Below, in pieces: positions 18,593 to 29,504 of a stretch of 64,000 nt of DNA. The position numbers were made by a program, and so were the translations under genes. The first letter of the stretch is position 1; each line of letters begins with the position of its first letter. Under the pieces are notes generated by a model. The model did no database searches. It had not been told where the DNA came from and worked only from the letters and a program-made list of their open reading frames with translations. The DNA lies in contig NZ_FMAC01000004.1 of assembly GCF_900094555.1 (NCBI RefSeq), forward strand, positions 62,001 to 126,000, written 5' to 3'. Origin of the DNA: Martinezella hainanensis (lineage in GTDB: Bacteria > Pseudomonadota > Alphaproteobacteria > Rhizobiales > Rhizobiaceae).

Positions 18593-21212
18593 TGTTTACG
18601 ATCCTCTGTGGAACGACGATGATCTTCTTTGGCGCCTGACCATTCAATGCGCTCGTAACGGCATCCAGGGCGAGCACGGCCTGTTGCACGGCATTCTGAT
18701 CTGCATCGCGCGCGATTGTCAATTCGGCGCGCTTCTTGCCGTTGATCTGGACGGGATAGACGATCTCGTTCTCGATGACGAGCGCTTCGTCGTAGGTCGG
18801 CCATATGCTGGTCGCGATCATATGGGTGTTGCCGAGGGCTGCCGAGCACTCCTCGGCCAGATGCGGCGTGATCGGCGCGACCAAAGCAATCAGGATCTCG
18901 ACGGCTTCGCGCACGGCTGAGCGATAGGCTGCGTCGGCCTGGCCAGCAGCCACTTTCGTCAGCGGTGCCGCCAGGGCATTGACGAATTCGTAGATGCGCG
19001 CCACGGCCTTGTTGAAGGCGAGCTTGTCGTAGTCGCCCTGAACCGCCTTCAGTGTGCGATGGGCGATCTGTGAGATGGCCAGCGCTTCGCCTTCCTTAGC
19101 CGGAGTCGATTCGACGGTCTTCAGGGCGTCGGCAGCTTCCGAGACCAGTCGCCACATGCGCTGCGTGAAACGATGCGCGCCTTCGACGCCGGCTTCCGAC
19201 CAGATGACGTCGCGGTCCGGCGGCGAATCGGAGAGCACGAAGAAGCGTGCCGTATCGGCGCCGTACGAAGCGATGATGTCATCGGGATCGACGACATTCT
19301 TCTTCGACTTCGACATCTTTTCGATCGAGCCGATGGCAATCTCCTCACCATTCGACAGCAGTGTTGCGCGGCGCTGGCCGTCCACTTCTTCGATGCGGAT
19401 CTCGGCCGGCGACACCCATTCGCGCGTCAGGCCATTGCCGCGGCTATAGGTTTCATGCACCACCATCCCCTGTGTGAACAGGCCTTTGAAGGGCTCCTTC
19501 ACGTCGAGATGACCGGTTTCACGCATGGCGCGGGTGAAGAAGCGCGAATAGAGCAGATGCAGGATCGCGTGCTCGATACCGCCGATATACTGGTCGACGG
19601 GCAGCCAATGATTGGCGGCCTTCTGATCCGTCGGCTGGTCTTCCCAGGGCGCAGTGAAGCGGGCGAAATACCAGCTCGAATCGACGAAAGTATCCATCGT
19701 ATCGGTTTCACGGCGTGCATCCTTGCCACATTGCGGGCAGGCGACATGGCGCCAGGTGGCGTGCCGGTCGAGCGGATTGCCGGGCTGGTCGAAGGTAACG
19801 TCGTCGGGCAGCCGGACGGGCAGGTCCTGCTTCGGCACCGGCAGCACGCCGCAATCGTCGCAATGGATGACCGGGATCGGGCAGCCCCAATAGCGCTGGC
19901 GGGAAATGCCCCAGTCGCGCAGGCGGAAATTCACCTTGCGCTCGGCCTGTGGCGCGTTGCCGAGGCTCGTTTCGGAAAGCTTTGTGGCGACCGTTTCGAA
20001 GGCTTCCTCGGTACTCATGCCGTCGAGGAAACGGGAATTGATCATGACACCGTCGCCGTCATAGGCGACATCGCCGACCGTAAAGCTCGCCGCATCGCCA
20101 TCAGCGGGCATGACGACGGGCACGACGGGCAGGCTGTATTTGCGGGCGAAATCCAGATCGCGCTGGTCGCCGGACGGGCAGCCGAAGATGGCGCCCGTGC
20201 CATAGTCCATCAGCACGAAGTTGGCGATGTAGACGGGCAGTTCCCAGGACGGATCGAAGGGGTGGCGGACGCGGATGCCGGTGTCCATGCCCTTCTTCTC
20301 GGCCGTTTCGAGCGCAGCCAGCGAGGTGCCGGCGCGGCGGCATTCCTCACAGAAGGCCTCGATCGCCGGGTCCTTGGCGGCGGCTTCCTTGGCGAGCGGA
20401 TGGTCGGCCGAGATCGCCAGGAAGGAGGCGCCGAACAGCGTATCGGGTCGTGTCGTGTAAACAGTGATCTCGCGATCGCTGTTGGGAGCGGTTTCGGCTA
20501 CGATTTCCCAGCGAACGGTCAGGCCCTCGGAGCGGCCGATCCAGTTCTTCTGCATCAGCCGCACTTTTTCCGGCCAATGATCCAGCGTGTCCAGGGCATC
20601 AAGCAGTTCCTGGCTGAATTCGGTGATCTTGAAGAACCACTGCGTCAGCTCGCGCTGCTCGACGAGCGCGCCAGAGCGCCAGCCGCGGCCGTCGATGACC
20701 TGCTCGTTGGCGAGAACGGTGTTGTCGACCGGGTCCCAATTGACCTTGGACTTCTTGCGGTAGACCAGGCCCTTCTCCATCATGTCGATGAAGAGCATCT
20801 GCTGGCGGTGATAGTAATCGACGTCGCAGGTCGCGAACTCGCGGCTCCAGTCGAGCGACAGGCCCATGGCCTTCAGCTGGGTGCGCATCGAGGCGATGTT
20901 CTGGTAGGTCCATTCCTTCGGATGCACCTTGTTGTCGCGCGCGGCGTTTTCCGCCGGCATGCCGAAGGCGTCCCATCCCATCGGATGCAGCACATTGTAG
21001 CCGCGGGCGCGCTTGTAGCGGGCAACGACATCGCCCATCGCATAGTTGCGCACATGGCCCATATGGATGCGGCCCGATGGATAGGGAAACATCTCTAGAA
21101 CGTAGTATTTCTCGCGCGGATCGGCGTTGTCGGTAACGAAGACCTTTTCCTCGTTCCATTTCTGCTGCCAGCGGGGCTCGGCGTCGCGCGGATTATAACG
21201 TTCGATAGACAT
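18582..21212 (-). CDS. leuS: Leucyl-tRNA synthetase
   Basis: The 876-residue class I synthetase has the HIGH-type motif [11 protein letters not shown] at residues 43-53 and KMSKS ([10 protein letters not shown]) near residue 631. The CP1 editing domain includes [15 protein letters not shown] near residue 250 and [20 protein letters not shown] near residue 336. It charges tRNA-Leu. It leads the operon with lptE and holA. About 200 bases separate it from the divergent yggS gene. Confidence 0.97.
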   Translation of the reverse strand: MSIERYNPRDAEPRWQQKWNEEKVFVTDNADPREKYYVLEMFPYPSGRIHMGHVRNYAMGDVVARYKRARGYNVLHPMGWDAFGMPAENAARDNKVHPKEWTYQNIASMRTQLKAMGLSLDWSREFATCDVDYYHRQQMLFIDMMEKGLVYRKKSKVNWDPVDNTVLANEQVIDGRGWRSGALVEQRELTQWFFKITEFSQELLDALDTLDHWPEKVRLMQKNWIGRSEGLTVRWEIVAETAPNSDREITVYTTRPDTLFGASFLAISADHPLAKEAAAKDPAIEAFCEECRRAGTSLAALETAEKKGMDTGIRVRHPFDPSWELPVYIANFVLMDYGTGAIFGCPSGDQRDLDFARKYSLPVVPVVMPADGDAASFTVGDVAYDGDGVMINSRFLDGMSTEEAFETVATKLSETSLGNAPQAERKVNFRLRDWGISRQRYWGCPIPVIHCDDCGVLPVPKQDLPVRLPDDVTFDQPGNPLDRHATWRHVACPQCGKDARRETDTMDTFVDSSWYFARFTAPWEDQPTDQKAANHWLPVDQYIGGIEHAILHLLYSRFFTRAMRETGHLDVKEPFKGLFTQGMVVHETYSRGNGLTREWVSPAEIRIEEVDGQRRATLLSNGEEIAIGSIEKMSKSKKNVVDPDDIIASYGADTARFFVLSDSPPDRDVIWSEAGVEGAHRFTQRMWRLVSEAADALKTVESTPAKEGEALAISQIAHRTLKAVQGDYDKLAFNKAVARIYEFVNALAAPLTKVAAGQADAAYRSAVREAVEILIALVAPITPHLAEECSAALGNTHMIATSIWPTYDEALVIENEIVYPVQINGKKRAELTIARDADQNAVQQAVLALDAVTSALNGQAPKKIIVVPQRIVNIVV

Positions 21213-21411
21213 CTGATCTTGTATTCCGAAAAATCATGGGGAGTAAGGCGAGACCTTCACCACGAAACCACCCAAGCGTCAAGTTTAGCAGGTGCAGCAA
21301 GTGCCTTATCTTGCAAAGCAAAGCCGGATTCGGGCGCTTTCACCCTTGGCAAAGCCTGCGTGCCTCATTACTGCAGGGATTGAGAAGCAGTCGAAATATC
21401 GAGGCGAAAAG

Positions 21412-22071
21412 ATGGAACTTCAAGAGCGTCTGAACGAAGTCCGTTCCCATATCGCAGCGGCTGAACGCCAGGCTGGCCGAAAAGCCGGTTCCGTGCAGCT
21501 CGTTGCCGTTTCCAAGACGTTCGAGGTCGATCACATCCGCCCAGCGATTGCGGCCGGCCAGCGTGTCTTCGGTGAGAACCGCGTGCAGGAGAGCCAAGGC
21601 AAGTGGCCGGAACTGAAGACCGAAACTCCAGGGATCGAGCTGCACTTGATCGGGCCGCTGCAATCGAACAAGGCCGCAGATGCTGTTGCACTATTCGACG
21701 TTATCGAAACCGTTGACCGCGAAAAGATCGCGCGCACTCTTGCCGAGGAAATGAAACGGCAGGGCAAGGCTATAAAGCTATTTGTCCAGGTCAATACCGG
21801 TCTGGAGCCGCAAAAGGCAGGGATAGCACCTGACGATACGGTGGCGTTCGTCGATTTGTGTCGCAAGGAACTTGGTCTGGCGATCGAGGGCCTGATGTGC
21901 ATTCCGCCGGCGGAGGAAAATCCGGGACCGCATTTTGCCCTGCTCGCAAAACTTGCCAAGCAGGCCGGCGTGGAAAGACTCTCCATGGGGATGTCGAGCG
22001 ATTATGAAATTGCCGTCGCCTTCGGCGCAACAAGCGTTCGCGTTGGTTCGGCGATCTTCGGGGCGCGATAA
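21412..22071 (+). CDS. YggS/PLPBP family pyridoxal-phosphate homeostasis protein
   Basis: The 219-residue protein has the alanine-racemase-like TIM barrel of the YggS family. The PLP-binding lysine lies in LVAVSKTF near residue 32. GENRVQE near residue 53, HLIGPLQSNK near residue 78 and LSMGMSSDYEIAV near residue 188 are family signatures. These proteins bind PLP without a known catalytic activity and balance vitamin B6 pools. The ATG at 21412 fits homology; the frame is open upstream to 21292 without similarity. Confidence 0.93.
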   Translation: MELQERLNEVRSHIAAAERQAGRKAGSVQLVAVSKTFEVDHIRPAIAAGQRVFGENRVQESQGKWPELKTETPGIELHLIGPLQSNKAADAVALFDVIETVDREKIARTLAEEMKRQGKAIKLFVQVNTGLEPQKAGIAPDDTVAFVDLCRKELGLAIEGLMCIPPAEENPGPHFALLAKLAKQAGVERLSMGMSSDYEIAVAFGATSVRVGSAIFGAR

Positions 22072-22095
22072 CGCCGGCTTGCACCCTTCAAAGGG

Positions 22096-22521
22096 TCATG
22101 TAGGCGATGGCGGCACAACACGGGCTGCCCAACTTCCCCACCCGTAACCGAATACATTTCCTATTGTCGCACCAATGAACGACAAGGCGATGATACCGGT
22201 AACTTCCTCCCAGGAGATGGTGAAGGCGTAAGCGAGAAACGCGAATGCCAAAACGAGGAATGGCGCAAAAACCATCAGCATGACCAGCGTCAGTGCTGAG
22301 AATATGATGATGATGCCCGTGACGATAAGTTTGTCGACTTCGACAAGCGAGTAGATGGTGATGCCGACGATTACGAAGACGATCGGCAGTATGATATGCT
22401 CGAATATCGCGAATTTCCCAAAAAGCCCCCGAAGTACTCGCCGCCGCGTCCGCAGTGCTGAAACCACGGCAAAGATCAATCCGCACGCGTAACTGTAATA
22501 TCCGATGGCCAGGACCGACAT
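22096..22521 (-). CDS. Small membrane protein of unknown function
   Basis: The predicted 141-residue product is strongly hydrophobic. A first helix lies at about residues 5-20, and further helices at about 42-60 (HIILPIVFVIVGITIYSLVE), 65-100 and 106-125. A short basic loop with RTRRR follows helix one. I do not recognise a family. It converges on yggS, with 24 bases between the stops. It is isolated from trcR by a terminator, and by eye its GC content is lower than that of neighbouring genes, which could mean recent acquisition. Confidence 0.6.
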   Translation of the reverse strand: MSVLAIGYYSYACGLIFAVVSALRTRRRVLRGLFGKFAIFEHIILPIVFVIVGITIYSLVEVDKLIVTGIIIIFSALTLVMLMVFAPFLVLAFAFLAYAFTISWEEVTGIIALSFIGATIGNVFGYGWGSWAARVVPPSPT

Positions 22522-22634
22522 GGCTGATGCAACTCTCGCAGGGTCGTTTCGCTAAAGGCTACACAATATCCTTATGATTGTCCTGTTGCATATTGACACA
22601 ACAAAAGGTTACACTTCATCAAGGATGAGACGCC

Positions 22635-22660
22635 AAAAAAACCCCGGTCGAGGACCGGGG
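22635..22660 (-). terminator. Terminator of trcR
   Basis: An eight-base perfect stem (CCCCGGTC, 22642-22649; GACCGGGG, 22653-22660) with a GAG loop is followed, on the minus strand, by seven T residues. Confidence 0.9.
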
Positions 22661-22688
22661 CTTTGCAAAACGTCGGGTATGTCTGATC

Positions 22689-23396
22689 TTAGAACTGATC
22701 GTCGTCTTCGTCGTCGCGGCTGGTCGACTTCAGCGACTTCAGCTTGGCGAAAACGGCGTCGGCGTCGATTTCCTTTTCCTTCTCTTCTTCACGCTCATAG
22801 CTGAAGCCGAGCTTCTCGGTTTCCTGGGCGGGCTGCAGGGTCGCGCCGAGTTCGGCAGCGGTCGGCAGCGGACGGCCCTTGGCGGCCTTTTCGACTTCCA
22901 TGTCGAGATCGATCTGGCTGCAGAGGCCAAGCGTTACCGGGTCCATCGGCGCCAGGTTGGCGGAGTTCCAGTGGGTGCGGTCGCGGATCTGCTCGATGGT
23001 CGACTTAGTGGTGCCGACGAGGCGGGAAATCTGCGCATCCTTCAGTTCCGGATGGTTGCGCACCAGCCAGAGGATGGCGTTCGGGCGGTCCTGGCGCTTG
23101 GAGACTGGGGTGTAACGCGGGCCGCGGCGCTTGGATTCCGGCACGCGAACCTTCGGCTCGGAAAGCTTCAGCTTGTGGTTCGGGTTGGCTTCGGCGCGGG
23201 CGATTTCGTCGCGGGTCAGCTGACCGGTCGAGATCGGGTCGAGGCCCTTGATGCCCTGTGCTGCTTCGCCATCGGCAATGGCCTTCACTTCGAGCGGATG
23301 CAGCTTGCAGAACTGCGCGATCTGGTCGAATGACAAGGCTGTATTGTCGACAAGCCAGATGGCAGTTGCCTTCGGCATGAGCAATTGTTGAGCCAT
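22689..23396 (-). CDS. trcR: Cell cycle transcriptional regulator TrcR (DUF1013)
   Basis: The 235-residue protein matches the alphaproteobacterial DUF1013 family. It begins MAQQLLMPKATAIWLVDNTA. An HTH-like part follows (LSFDQIAQFCKLHPLEVKAI), then a second HTH-like segment with PNAILWLVRNHPELKDAQI and LVGTTKSTIEQIRDRTHWNS. The C-terminus is acidic (DDEDDDQF). Members are nearly universal in alphaproteobacteria, and TrcR has been linked to cell-cycle transcription. It is transcribed away from acs and has its own terminator. Confidence 0.9.
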   Translation of the reverse strand: MAQQLLMPKATAIWLVDNTALSFDQIAQFCKLHPLEVKAIADGEAAQGIKGLDPISTGQLTRDEIARAEANPNHKLKLSEPKVRVPESKRRGPRYTPVSKRQDRPNAILWLVRNHPELKDAQISRLVGTTKSTIEQIRDRTHWNSANLAPMDPVTLGLCSQIDLDMEVEKAAKGRPLPTAAELGATLQPAQETEKLGFSYEREEEKEKEIDADAVFAKLKSLKSTSRDDEDDDQF

Positions 23397-23619
23397 GGAT
23401 ATAGTCCTTCTGTCAGTCCGCGCCGGTGTCGCGGTCCGGGGTGTAACACCACATTGTCCGGGAAATACGGCCCTATATAGCGATAGTGTCGCGTAATTGC
23501 AATTCTTTGCGCATGAAATGCACTTTGTCTAATTGCTGTCGTAGTTTGACCTGCTATTTATTGCGCGGAAAGAGTACTCGCGATTACAAATCGGAGTGTG
23601 AGGATTTGAGGAGGAAACA

Positions 23620-25578
23620 ATGTCGGAGAAGATCCATCCTGTGACGAAACCGGTCAAGGCACGCGCCCTGATCGACAAGGCGAAGTACCAGAAATGGTAT
23701 GAGCAGAGCGTCGAGGATCCCGACAAGTTCTGGGGCAAGCACGGCAAGCGCATCGACTGGTTCAAGCCCTATACCAAGGTCAAGAACACGTCCTTTACCG
23801 GCAAGGTTTCGATCAAGTGGTTTGAGGACGGCGTCACCAACGTCTCCTACAATTGCATCGACCGGCATCTGAAGAAGCACGGCGATCGTGTCGCTTTCAT
23901 CTGGGAAGGCGACAATCCCTATATCGACAAGAAGGTCACCTATAACGAGCTTTACGAGCAGGTCTGCCGGCTGGCGAACGTGCTCAAGAAGCACGGCGTC
24001 AAGAAGGGCGATCGCGTCACCATCTACATGCCGATGATCCCGGAAGCCGCCTATGCGATGCTGGCCTGCGTCCGCATCGGCGCGGTGCATTCGGTGGTCT
24101 TTGGCGGCTTCTCGCCGGAGGCGCTTGCCGGCCGCATCGTCGACTGCGCATCGACCGTCGTCATTACCTGCGACGAAGGCGTTCGCGGCGGCAAGTCCAT
24201 TCCGTTGAAGGAAAACACCGACACGGCCATTCAGATCGCCGCCAAGCAGAAGGTTGCGGTCAAGACGGTGATTGCCGTGCGCCGCACCGGCGGCAAAGTC
24301 GGCTGGGAGCCTGGCCGCGATGTCTGGTACCACGAGGAAATCGCCAAGGTGAAGGCCGATTGCCCGCCGGCGAAGATGAAGGCGGAAGACCCGCTGTTCA
24401 TCCTCTATACCTCCGGCTCCACCGGCAAGCCGAAGGGCGTGCTGCACACGACGGCCGGCTATCTCGTCTATGCGGCGATGACGCATGAATACACGTTCGA
24501 CTATCACCCCGGCGATATCTACTGGTGCACGGCCGATGTCGGCTGGGTCACCGGCCACTCCTATATCGTCTACGGGCCGCTCGCCAATGCCGCGACCTCG
24601 CTGATGTTCGAAGGCGTGCCGAACTATCCCGACCAGGGCCGCTTCTGGGACGTCATCGACAAGCACAAGGTCAATATCTTCTACACCGCGCCGACGGCGA
24701 TCCGCTCGCTGATGGGAGCCGGCGATCATTTCGTCAAGCGCGCCTCGCGCTCCAGCCTGCGCATCCTCGGCACGGTCGGCGAACCCATTAATCCGGAAGC
24801 CTGGGAATGGTATTACAAGGTGGTCGGCGACAGCCGCTGCCCGATCGTCGATACCTGGTGGCAGACTGAAACCGGCGGCCACATGATCACGCCGCTTCCA
24901 GGCGCGACCGATCTCAAGGCCGGCTCGGCCACCCTGCCCTTCTTCGGCGTGCAGCCGCAGCTGGTCGACAATGAAGGCAACGTGCTGGAAGGGGCTGCCG
25001 ACGGCAATCTCGTCATCGCCGACAGCTGGCCGGGCCAAATGCGCACGGTCTACGGCGACCACGAGCGCTTCATCCAGACCTACTTCTCCACCTACAAGGG
25101 CAAGTATTTCACCGGCGACGGCTGCCGCCGCGATGAGGACGGTTACTACTGGATCACCGGCCGCGTCGACGATGTGCTGAACGTCTCGGGCCATCGCCTC
25201 GGCACGGCGGAAGTGGAATCGGCGCTGGTGTCGCACAAACACGTGTCCGAAGCCGCCGTCGTCGGCTATCCGCATTCGATCAAGGGTCAGGGCATCTATT
25301 GCTATGTGACGCTGATGGTTGGCCTCGAGGGCTCGGATACGCTGCGGCAGGAGCTGGTGAAGCATGTCCGCGCCGAAATCGGCCCGATCGCCTCGCCGGA
25401 CAAGATCCAGTTCACGCCTGGCCTGCCGAAAACACGCTCCGGCAAGATCATGCGCCGCATCCTGCGCAAGATCGCCGAAGACGATTTCGGCGCACTCGGC
25501 GACACCTCGACGCTCGCCGATCCGGCTGTCGTTGATGATCTGATCGCCAACAGGCAGAACAAGGCTGATGCGGCGTAG
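23620..25578 (+). CDS. acs: Acetyl-CoA synthetase (AMP-forming)
   Basis: The 652-residue enzyme activates acetate via acetyl-AMP. The P-loop [11 protein letters not shown] lies near residue 264, [16 protein letters not shown] near residue 413, and the lysine regulated by acetylation in the family is Lys609 in TRSGKIMRR. Full family length. A TTGAGGAGG-type ribosome site stands before the ATG. A hairpin follows 30 bases after the stop. Confidence 0.96.
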   Translation: MSEKIHPVTKPVKARALIDKAKYQKWYEQSVEDPDKFWGKHGKRIDWFKPYTKVKNTSFTGKVSIKWFEDGVTNVSYNCIDRHLKKHGDRVAFIWEGDNPYIDKKVTYNELYEQVCRLANVLKKHGVKKGDRVTIYMPMIPEAAYAMLACVRIGAVHSVVFGGFSPEALAGRIVDCASTVVITCDEGVRGGKSIPLKENTDTAIQIAAKQKVAVKTVIAVRRTGGKVGWEPGRDVWYHEEIAKVKADCPPAKMKAEDPLFILYTSGSTGKPKGVLHTTAGYLVYAAMTHEYTFDYHPGDIYWCTADVGWVTGHSYIVYGPLANAATSLMFEGVPNYPDQGRFWDVIDKHKVNIFYTAPTAIRSLMGAGDHFVKRASRSSLRILGTVGEPINPEAWEWYYKVVGDSRCPIVDTWWQTETGGHMITPLPGATDLKAGSATLPFFGVQPQLVDNEGNVLEGAADGNLVIADSWPGQMRTVYGDHERFIQTYFSTYKGKYFTGDGCRRDEDGYYWITGRVDDVLNVSGHRLGTAEVESALVSHKHVSEAAVVGYPHSIKGQGIYCYVTLMVGLEGSDTLRQELVKHVRAEIGPIASPDKIQFTPGLPKTRSGKIMRRILRKIAEDDFGALGDTSTLADPAVVDDLIANRQNKADAA

Positions 25579-25608
25579 ATCGAACGAGGGGCATTAGGCC
25601 ATTCGACG

Positions 25609-25635
25609 TTAGGCGAGAGCTTTGCTCTCGCCTAA
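25609..25635. terminator. Hairpin between convergent acs and hydrolase genes
   Basis: A 12-base perfect stem (TTAGGCGAGAGC / GCTCTCGCCTAA) with a TTT loop. There is no long T tract on either side, so it is a likely but not classical terminator for both converging transcripts. Confidence 0.65.
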
Positions 25636-25640
25636 GCTTC

Positions 25641-26633
25641 TCATCTTGCAGTGCTGAAAAAAGCAATTGCTGTTTGCGCAACATGGTTGTGCACGTTTTC
25701 GCGTACCAAGCCTGGGGTGTCGGTAAAGACCGCTGGTGCGGCCTTCAAGCCTTGTGGTGTGGGCTCAGGCAAAAACGTATAGTGGCCTACTCCGCCGTCC
25801 ATGATTTCAAGGGAGCTGGAGCGCACATTTTCGTGGAGCCATGTGCAGCACTCGTGGGCCGGGGCTATGAGATCGGCGTCGCCGCCAATGATTTGAATGG
25901 GTACTGTTATTTCCTCGAGGCTTTGCTTGGCAAAGCCGAGAACCGAGCGACCCGGTGCAATCGCCAAAGCGGCTTTCAATCTGTCATCCCTGAAGCTGTC
26001 TCGTCGTCGATTCCATGATTCCAGGAACATCTCATCCTGGAGAAGCGAAGGAATGTGATCCGCCAAATCAGGGAATTCTCTCGGGCCACGTATGGGGCTC
26101 TTTTGATGGTTATCCGGTTCGAACTGCGAGTAGGCAACGCGCGCGCCCACAAGCAGCATCGCAGTATAGGCGCCGGCGGAGAAACCCGCGACGTAGGCCT
26201 GGTCTTCGACGGCCCCTCCCAAAACCTCTCTCCAGTCATTGACATCGAGCAGGGCCGTCAGATCAGCCGCGCGCTCCCAGAGACAGAGGAACCCCTCGGC
26301 CCTGTAGGGTTCCGAACCTGTATGGCCGTGATGGTCGATGCCCAAGGTCACAAAGCCGGCCTGCGCCAGGCGATGTCCGAGCCATTCCAGTCCGATGGCA
26401 AGGCCGCCCGACCCATGGGACAGCAACACCAGGGGGCGCGGATCGGAAGACTTCTTCAACGGCGCGTTGGGCGCGACCGGCTTTTGCTTGAACCAAGACG
26501 GCGGAGGTACAATTTCGGCTGCATCATCATCGGCCGGATACCATGCGTACCAAGCCAAAGGGCGATGGTCCGTATGGCTCCAGTTTGTGCGCTTGCTATC
26601 AAAGGATAGACCTTGAGAGAAACCTACGGCCAT
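25641..26633 (-). CDS. Alpha/beta-hydrolase, dienelactone-hydrolase-like
   Basis: The 330-residue protein has an alpha/beta-hydrolase layout. An oxyanion-type LLSHGSGGLAIGLEWLGHRL segment is near residue 89. The nucleophile elbow is GFSAG near residue 154, the acid is probably the Asp in IGGDADLIAPA near residue 262, and the catalytic His is in GVGHYTFLPEP near residue 291. Related proteins are annotated as predicted dienelactone hydrolases or lipoprotein-type esterases; the substrate is unknown. No signal peptide is seen. By eye its GC is below that of acs and htpX on either side. Confidence 0.78.
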   Translation of the reverse strand: MAVGFSQGLSFDSKRTNWSHTDHRPLAWYAWYPADDDAAEIVPPPSWFKQKPVAPNAPLKKSSDPRPLVLLSHGSGGLAIGLEWLGHRLAQAGFVTLGIDHHGHTGSEPYRAEGFLCLWERAADLTALLDVNDWREVLGGAVEDQAYVAGFSAGAYTAMLLVGARVAYSQFEPDNHQKSPIRGPREFPDLADHIPSLLQDEMFLESWNRRRDSFRDDRLKAALAIAPGRSVLGFAKQSLEEITVPIQIIGGDADLIAPAHECCTWLHENVRSSSLEIMDGGVGHYTFLPEPTPQGLKAAPAVFTDTPGLVRENVHNHVAQTAIAFFSTAR

Positions 26634-26670
26634 TATTCTCTCATCGAATGACGACTAACCTATATTCATC

Positions 26671-26898
26671 TCAAAAATCGATCGCCCGGCCGTTGATTTC
26701 CCAATCGCCGAAGCGGGCGGGATCAGAGCCGCCGCGGCCGCCGATTTCGGGAGGGAGCTCGGCCCGTGCTTGAGCTTCCTTCGCCTGGCGCCGCTCCTCA
26801 GCTTCGGCAAGGGCGCGCTTGGCAGCGGGCGAGAGCGGTTTGCGGGTCGCTTCACCGGCTTCGGTGTCGAGTTTATTGTCGTTATCTGCTGTCTGCAT
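26671..26898 (-). CDS. DUF1674 protein (succinate dehydrogenase assembly factor 4-like)
   Basis: The 75-residue protein ends with the family signature EIGGRGGSDPARFGDWEING followed by RAIDF. This is shared with mitochondrial Sdh8/SDHAF4, which protects flavinylated SdhA during complex II assembly. The N-terminal half is a charged Ala/Glu-rich helix. The ATG at 26898 is chosen; the frame continues to 26946 without family similarity. No sdh genes are nearby. It is divergent from htpX. Confidence 0.85.
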   Translation of the reverse strand: MQTADNDNKLDTEAGEATRKPLSPAAKRALAEAEERRQAKEAQARAELPPEIGGRGGSDPARFGDWEINGRAIDF

Positions 26899-27008
26899 GG
26901 TCTCGTACGACCTCCGGAATATTGAAATGGAGGGAGGAATAGCCAAATCATAGTGCGTCCGGCCGCAAAGAAAAAGGTTTGGACGACAGATGTGTTGGAG
27001 ACCTTTCG

Positions 27009-28007
27009 ATGAATCTCATGCGTACTGCCATGCTGCTTGCCTTCATGACCGCGCTTTTCATGGGCGTCGGCTATCTGATCGGCGGTCAATCGGGCATGCT
27101 GATCGCATTTGTCGTGGCCGCCGGCATGAATTTCTTTTCCTACTGGAATTCGGACCGCATGGTGCTCTCTACCTATGGTGCGCAGGAGGTGGATGAGCGC
27201 AGCGCCCCGGAATTCTACAGGATCGTCCGCGATCTCGCCCGCAATGCCGGCCTGCCGATGCCTAGGGTTTATCTCTATGACAGCCCGCAGCCGAATGCGT
27301 TTGCCACGGGCCGCAATCCAGAAAATGCCGCCGTTGCCGCCTCCACGGGTCTTCTGCACGCACTGACGCCCGACGAAGTCGCTGGCGTGATGGCGCACGA
27401 GCTTGCCCATGTGCAGAACCGCGATACGCTGACCATGACGATTACGGCGACGCTTGCCGGCGCCATTTCCATGCTCGGCAACTTCGCCTTCTTCTTCGGC
27501 GGCCGCCGCGACAACAACAATCCGCTCGGCATGATCGGCGTTCTCGCGGCGATGATCGTCGCGCCTCTTGCTGCCATGCTGGTGCAGATGGCGATCAGCC
27601 GCACGCGCGAATATTCGGCCGACCGCCGTGGCGCGGAAATCTGCGGCAACCCGCTCTGGCTCGCCTCGGCGCTTGGCAAGATCGCCCGCGGTGCGGCGCA
27701 TATTCCGAATGAGGAAGCCGAAGGTCATCCGGCGACGGCGCATATGTTCATCATCAATCCGCTTTCCGGCGAGCGCATGGACAACCTGTTTTCCACGCAT
27801 CCGAACACGGAAAACCGCATCGCCGCGCTGCACGACATGGCCCGTTACGGCGGCGGCGGCACCTCGCCGATGCCGCCCTCTTCAGGCCCATCTTCGGGCT
27901 TTGGCTCGACGGGACCGGTTCTGACTGCTAATCCGGGGCGCAAATCGCGCTCCGTGCCGAATACGGGTCGCGGTGGTTCGCAACCGCCGAAGGGTCCCTG
28001 GTCTTGA
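27009..28007 (+). CDS. htpX: Membrane zinc protease HtpX
   Basis: The 332-residue M48 protease has two N-terminal membrane helices (about residues 5-48) and the zinc motif HELAH at residues 130-134. Two further hydrophobic segments follow ([15 protein letters not shown] and [19 protein letters not shown]), then the third-ligand region [15 protein letters not shown]. HtpX degrades misfolded membrane proteins. The last bases overlap the TTG start of the next gene. Confidence 0.94.
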   Translation: MNLMRTAMLLAFMTALFMGVGYLIGGQSGMLIAFVVAAGMNFFSYWNSDRMVLSTYGAQEVDERSAPEFYRIVRDLARNAGLPMPRVYLYDSPQPNAFATGRNPENAAVAASTGLLHALTPDEVAGVMAHELAHVQNRDTLTMTITATLAGAISMLGNFAFFFGGRRDNNNPLGMIGVLAAMIVAPLAAMLVQMAISRTREYSADRRGAEICGNPLWLASALGKIARGAAHIPNEEAEGHPATAHMFIINPLSGERMDNLFSTHPNTENRIAALHDMARYGGGGTSPMPPSSGPSSGFGSTGPVLTANPGRKSRSVPNTGRGGSQPPKGPWS

Positions 28008-29413
28008 GTTCTGACACGAAAAACAACGCTTCCAACAAAGACGGAAAACGATCGGGCAAGCGGCCGCAGCAGTCGCGGCCGGCCGATTTGTCTCCACCGA
28101 AGCCCGGCCTTGCGGCCCGCGCGGCGGCGTCGAAGATCCTGGGAGCCGTGCTGGACCGCAAGACGCCGCTCGACGGCATGCTTGATGCCGAAGGCGGCAG
28201 CGCTGCCTATACGACGCTCAGCGATGGCGACCGGGCCTTGGTGCGCGCCATTTTGAACAGCGCGCTCAGGCACCTGCCGCGCATCGAGGCGGCGATATCG
28301 TCGCTGCTCGATTCGCCGCTGCCGGAAGGTGCCCGCGCCCTGCATCACGTGCTGGTCGTCGGTGCGACGCAGATCCTCTATCTCGACGTGCCGGATCATT
28401 CCGCCGTCGATCTTGCTGTCGAGCAGGCCAACCGCGATCCCCGCAACCGCCGCTTCGCCAAGCTGGTCAACGCCATCCTCCGCCGCATCGGCCGTGAGAA
28501 GCAGGAGATACTCGAGCGGGTCGCGAAGGTGCCGGCCATGCCGGACTGGTTCCTCTCTCGCCTGGAAGCTGCCTATGGCGCGCCAGCCGCGTTCAAAATT
28601 TCCGACACGCAGCTTGAGCCGGCCGCGATCGATCTCACGGTGAAATCCGATCCCGAAGGCTGGGCGAAGCGGTTGAACGGTACCGTGTTGCCGACCGGCG
28701 GCGTGAGGCTTGCTGCGTTCGAGGGGTCCATTCCCTCGCTGGAAGGATTCGACGAGGGCGAGTGGTGGGTTCAGGATGCCGCCGCCAGCATTCCGGCCAG
28801 GCTTTTCGGCCCATTGACCGGCAAGCGGGTCGTCGACCTCTGTGCGGCGCCCGGCGGTAAGACGGCCCAGCTTATTCTCGCGGGCGCCGAGGTCACGGCT
28901 CTCGATCAATCCGCCAACCGGCTGAAGCGGCTATCCGGCAATCTCTCTCGCCTTGGTTTCGAGGCCGAGACCGTCGTTGCCGATATGAGCAAATATCAGC
29001 CCGAGGCGCTGTTCGATGCCGCTCTTCTCGATGCGCCCTGCTCCTCGACGGGTACGACGCGTCGTCATCCCGACGTGCTCTGGACCAAGGGGCCGGAAGA
29101 TATCGCCAAGCTTGCCGGCCTGCAGGCGCGCCTGCTTCGCCATGCCCTGACGCTCGTCAAACCCGGCGGCGTGGTGGTCTTTTCCAATTGTTCGCTCGAT
29201 CCCGAAGAGGGCGAGGATCTGGTCGCGCGGCTGCTTGCCGAGAAGGATGACGTGGAGCGCGTGCCGATCGACGCGGGGGATTGGCCGGGTTTGGAAGCGG
29301 CGATTTCGCCGCTCGGCGCCTTCCGCACCACGCCGGACATGCTGCCGCTTGCCGATGGCTTTGCCTCCGGCCTCGACGGCTTTTTCGCAGTCGTGCTTCG
29401 ACGCACGCATTGA
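28004..29413 (+). CDS. RsmB/NOP-family rRNA cytosine-C5 methyltransferase
   Basis: The 469-residue protein has an N-terminal NusB-like domain and a C-terminal SAM methyltransferase domain. The SAM motif is [10 protein letters not shown] near residue 280; the two conserved cysteines lie in DAPCSSTG near residue 345 and [12 protein letters not shown] near residue 392. It resembles RsmB, which methylates C967 of 16S rRNA, but the exact target is inferred. Start is the TTG at 28004, overlapping the htpX stop as TTGA, which implies translational coupling. Confidence 0.9.
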   Translation: MSSDTKNNASNKDGKRSGKRPQQSRPADLSPPKPGLAARAAASKILGAVLDRKTPLDGMLDAEGGSAAYTTLSDGDRALVRAILNSALRHLPRIEAAISSLLDSPLPEGARALHHVLVVGATQILYLDVPDHSAVDLAVEQANRDPRNRRFAKLVNAILRRIGREKQEILERVAKVPAMPDWFLSRLEAAYGAPAAFKISDTQLEPAAIDLTVKSDPEGWAKRLNGTVLPTGGVRLAAFEGSIPSLEGFDEGEWWVQDAAASIPARLFGPLTGKRVVDLCAAPGGKTAQLILAGAEVTALDQSANRLKRLSGNLSRLGFEAETVVADMSKYQPEALFDAALLDAPCSSTGTTRRHPDVLWTKGPEDIAKLAGLQARLLRHALTLVKPGGVVVFSNCSLDPEEGEDLVARLLAEKDDVERVPIDAGDWPGLEAAISPLGAFRTTPDMLPLADGFASGLDGFFAVVLRRTH

Positions 29414-29504
29414 TGACGGTTCGCCGCGTCATCCATCAAGCGGTTAAAAAACCGGTAATATGTCCTTTATCGGTATATCCGTAACCTCTTTTTAACCACG
29501 GATA

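Noticed and set aside
19173..21098. 641-residue frame on the plus strand across leuS
   Set aside because: It is antisense to leuS, which has complete synthetase motifs; high-GC wobble positions create such long shadow frames.
23584..25365. 593-residue minus-strand frame across acs
   Set aside because: Shadow of acs; the composition (His, Arg, Asp, Val-rich) is typical of antisense frames and no family motif is seen.
26655..27833. 392-residue minus-strand frame across htpX and the DUF1674 gene
   Set aside because: Antisense to htpX, which has the intact HELAH motif; the frame also reads through DUF1674 in a wrong frame.
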